Source: Actinomycetota bacterium (GTDB taxonomy: Bacteria > Actinomycetota > Acidimicrobiia > Acidimicrobiales > Ilumatobacteraceae). Taken from it: a DNA stretch of 14,435 nt. Made by a program: the position numbers and the translations under genes. Below, piece by piece: positions 13,695 to 14,435 of this stretch; within the stretch, counting starts at the first letter, position 1, and every line of letters starts with the position of its first letter. The stretch is taken from the NCBI GenBank assembly GCA_009705865.1, contig WLSJ01000032.1, positions 1 to 14,435 of the forward strand, in the 5' to 3' direction. The notes under the pieces were generated by a model. The model searched no databases and was not told where the DNA came from. It saw only the letters and a list, made by a program, of their open reading frames with translations.

Positions 13695-13711
13695 AACTCG
13701 ACTATCGAGTT
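13695..13711. promoter_or_regulatory. Perfect 7-3-7 inverted repeat, candidate operator of ABM gene
   Basis: AACTCGA-CTA-TCGAGTT (13695-13711) lies 18 bases upstream of the ABM start, in the 128-base gap shared with the divergent DUF1330 gene. The similarity continues outwards imperfectly (AACA to the left, GTT to the right). On the minus strand the centre contains GATAGT, a possible ABM -10, so binding would repress transcription. The size fits TetR- or MarR-type sites; no regulator gene is in the window. Confidence 0.5.
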
Positions 13712-13793
13712 GTTAGAGACCCTAGTCGCCTTGATGCCGGCGTTTTTGATCGAGAATTCCAAACCTTTCAGATGGCAATTACATATATCTGCG

Positions 13794-13799
13794 TACGCT
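13794..13799 (+). promoter_or_regulatory. -10 element TACGCT, DUF1330 gene
   Basis: TACGCT (TANNNT) ends 6 bases before ATG 13806 and decides that start; there is no Shine-Dalgarno. Confidence 0.47.
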
Positions 13800-13805
13800 A
13801 TTCAG

Positions 13806-14207
13806 ATGACTCATATTGAAGCCAACGACGCGGCCATTGAAGCCATGCGCGCACTTGATCCACACGAATCAATCGTCATGTTGAACCTGTTGAAGTTTCG
13901 CGATGTGGCACTTGATGGCTTCGGTGTTGATGGCATGACCGGTGGCCAAGCGTTCCGTCGGTACGGCGAACTGAACGATGCTGAGGACGTGAAGTTTGGA
14001 AGCGAACCAATTTGGATGGGGCTCGCAAAGAACACAGTCATTGGAGATGAAGATTGGGATCTGGCGATTCTTGTGCGCTACCCCACTCGCCAGCATTTCA
14101 TCGACAAGTTAGATAACGCGAAGTACCGCGAAATTTCAAAGGTTCGTCATGCAGCGTTGCTTGACAGTCGCTTAGTTGAGTTGTCTCAACTAATTCCTGC
14201 TATCTGA
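13806..14207 (+). CDS. DUF1330-family protein
   Basis: A 133-residue small soluble protein. ESIVMLNLLKFRDVAL (about 21-36) is the conserved first strand of DUF1330, followed by AFRRYGE, IWMGLAKNTVIGDEDWDLAILVRYPTRQHFIDKLDNAKYREISKVRHAALLDSRLVEL, which is the usual second half of this ferredoxin-like fold. No enzymatic activity is established for the family. ATG 13806 was chosen because the family match starts soon after and a TACGCT -10 ends 6 bases before it; a TTG at 13710 in the same frame would overlap the inverted repeat and gives unrelated residues. It is divergent from ABM, a protein of the same general fold, and its stop abuts the stop of the FAD monooxygenase. Confidence 0.82.
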   Translation: MTHIEANDAAIEAMRALDPHESIVMLNLLKFRDVALDGFGVDGMTGGQAFRRYGELNDAEDVKFGSEPIWMGLAKNTVIGDEDWDLAILVRYPTRQHFIDKLDNAKYREISKVRHAALLDSRLVELSQLIPAI

Positions 14208-14435
14208 CTACACAGCGACCGTGAGCGCGTCGTACTCGTACACCCAGTCGAGAATTGACATTCCCGGTGGGCTGATTGAGAAAATCATGTCTCGGTCTTT
14301 TTGTTCTTGGCCGTCAACCATATGAAATAGATCTCTATTCATCAACGCTGATGTTTGTACCTGTGCCGTGCGACCCTTACGTGCATCTTCGTATCTACGT
14401 AATGCACTAGGTGCATCGCTGGTGTTCACATCTGA
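14208..14435 (-). CDS. FAD-dependent monooxygenase, C-terminal fragment
   Basis: The last 75 residues of a gene that continues beyond the right edge. The visible sequence has ALRRYEDARKGRTAQVQ, the conserved helix after the FAD-binding domain of salicylate-hydroxylase/UbiH-type flavoproteins, then NRDLFHMVDG and a C-terminal SILDWVYEYDALTVAV, where the D-W-x-Y-x-Y-D ending is common in salicylate or 6-hydroxynicotinate 3-monooxygenase-like proteins. Substrate cannot be told from the tail. The frame is open to base 14435 and the in-frame GTG at 14429 is internal, not a start. Confidence 0.75.
   Translation of the reverse strand, partial: SDVNTSDAPSALRRYEDARKGRTAQVQTSALMNRDLFHMVDGQEQKDRDMIFSISPPGMSILDWVYEYDALTVAV

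Noticed and set aside
1..14435. tRNA, rRNA, CRISPR array, insertion sequence, phage or plasmid genes
   Set aside because: No repeats with spacers, cloverleaf-like segments, transposase or integrase motifs were seen; all long stretches are explained by ordinary metabolic and transport genes.

Overview
The window reads as a compact, roughly half-G+C chromosomal stretch of a free-living bacterium, most likely an actinobacterium (Acidimicrobiia or another small-genome freshwater lineage). This is inferred from gene families, very tight gene packing and start-site architecture; no marker gene proves it. Nineteen protein-coding genes fill almost all of the sequence. I found no rRNA, tRNA, CRISPR array, insertion sequence or phage gene. 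No gap reaches 300 bases; the longest is 161 (13232-13392).

Layout. (1) 2-265: tail of an amidohydrolase, ending nose to nose with the next gene. (2) 5588-262, minus strand: nucleoside hydrolase, drug-type MFS exporter, a 344-residue GST-like protein, a second GST overlapping it by ATGA, and a second MFS transporter. The MFS-GST-GST-MFS block looks like a detoxification and export cassette. (3) 5626-6501, plus strand: ribokinase, divergent from the nucleoside hydrolase; the pair would release ribose from nucleosides and phosphorylate it. (4) 6489-7607: a VOC/glyoxalase protein and a nitroreductase, divergent. (5) 7622-9931: an EamA-type permease divergent from a cytoplasmic GH29 alpha-L-fucosidase, with an operator-like repeat between them. 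(6) 9932-10787: SRPBCC protein and YjdM zinc-ribbon protein. (7) 10872-12114: ThrH phosphatase/phosphotransferase and a GNAT acetyltransferase in one operon. (8) 12137-13231: a membrane-anchored NirK-like two-domain copper protein behind a repeat-rich leader. (9) 13393-14435: two small alpha/beta-barrel-type proteins (ABM and DUF1330), divergent around a perfect inverted repeat, then the C-terminus of an FAD monooxygenase.

The most consistent unlisted signal is at gene starts. Twelve of the seventeen visible starts have a -10-like hexamer ending exactly 6 or 7 bases before the start codon, which implies leaderless mRNAs. Seven fit TANNNT; the other five lack the first T and all carry a TGN extension instead. 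Most of the remaining starts have a Shine-Dalgarno sequence or are translationally coupled. This pattern supports several start choices, including the GTG at 1509, and suggests that genes looking like one operon have their own promoters. All motif and family calls were made by eye; no alignment or database search was run.
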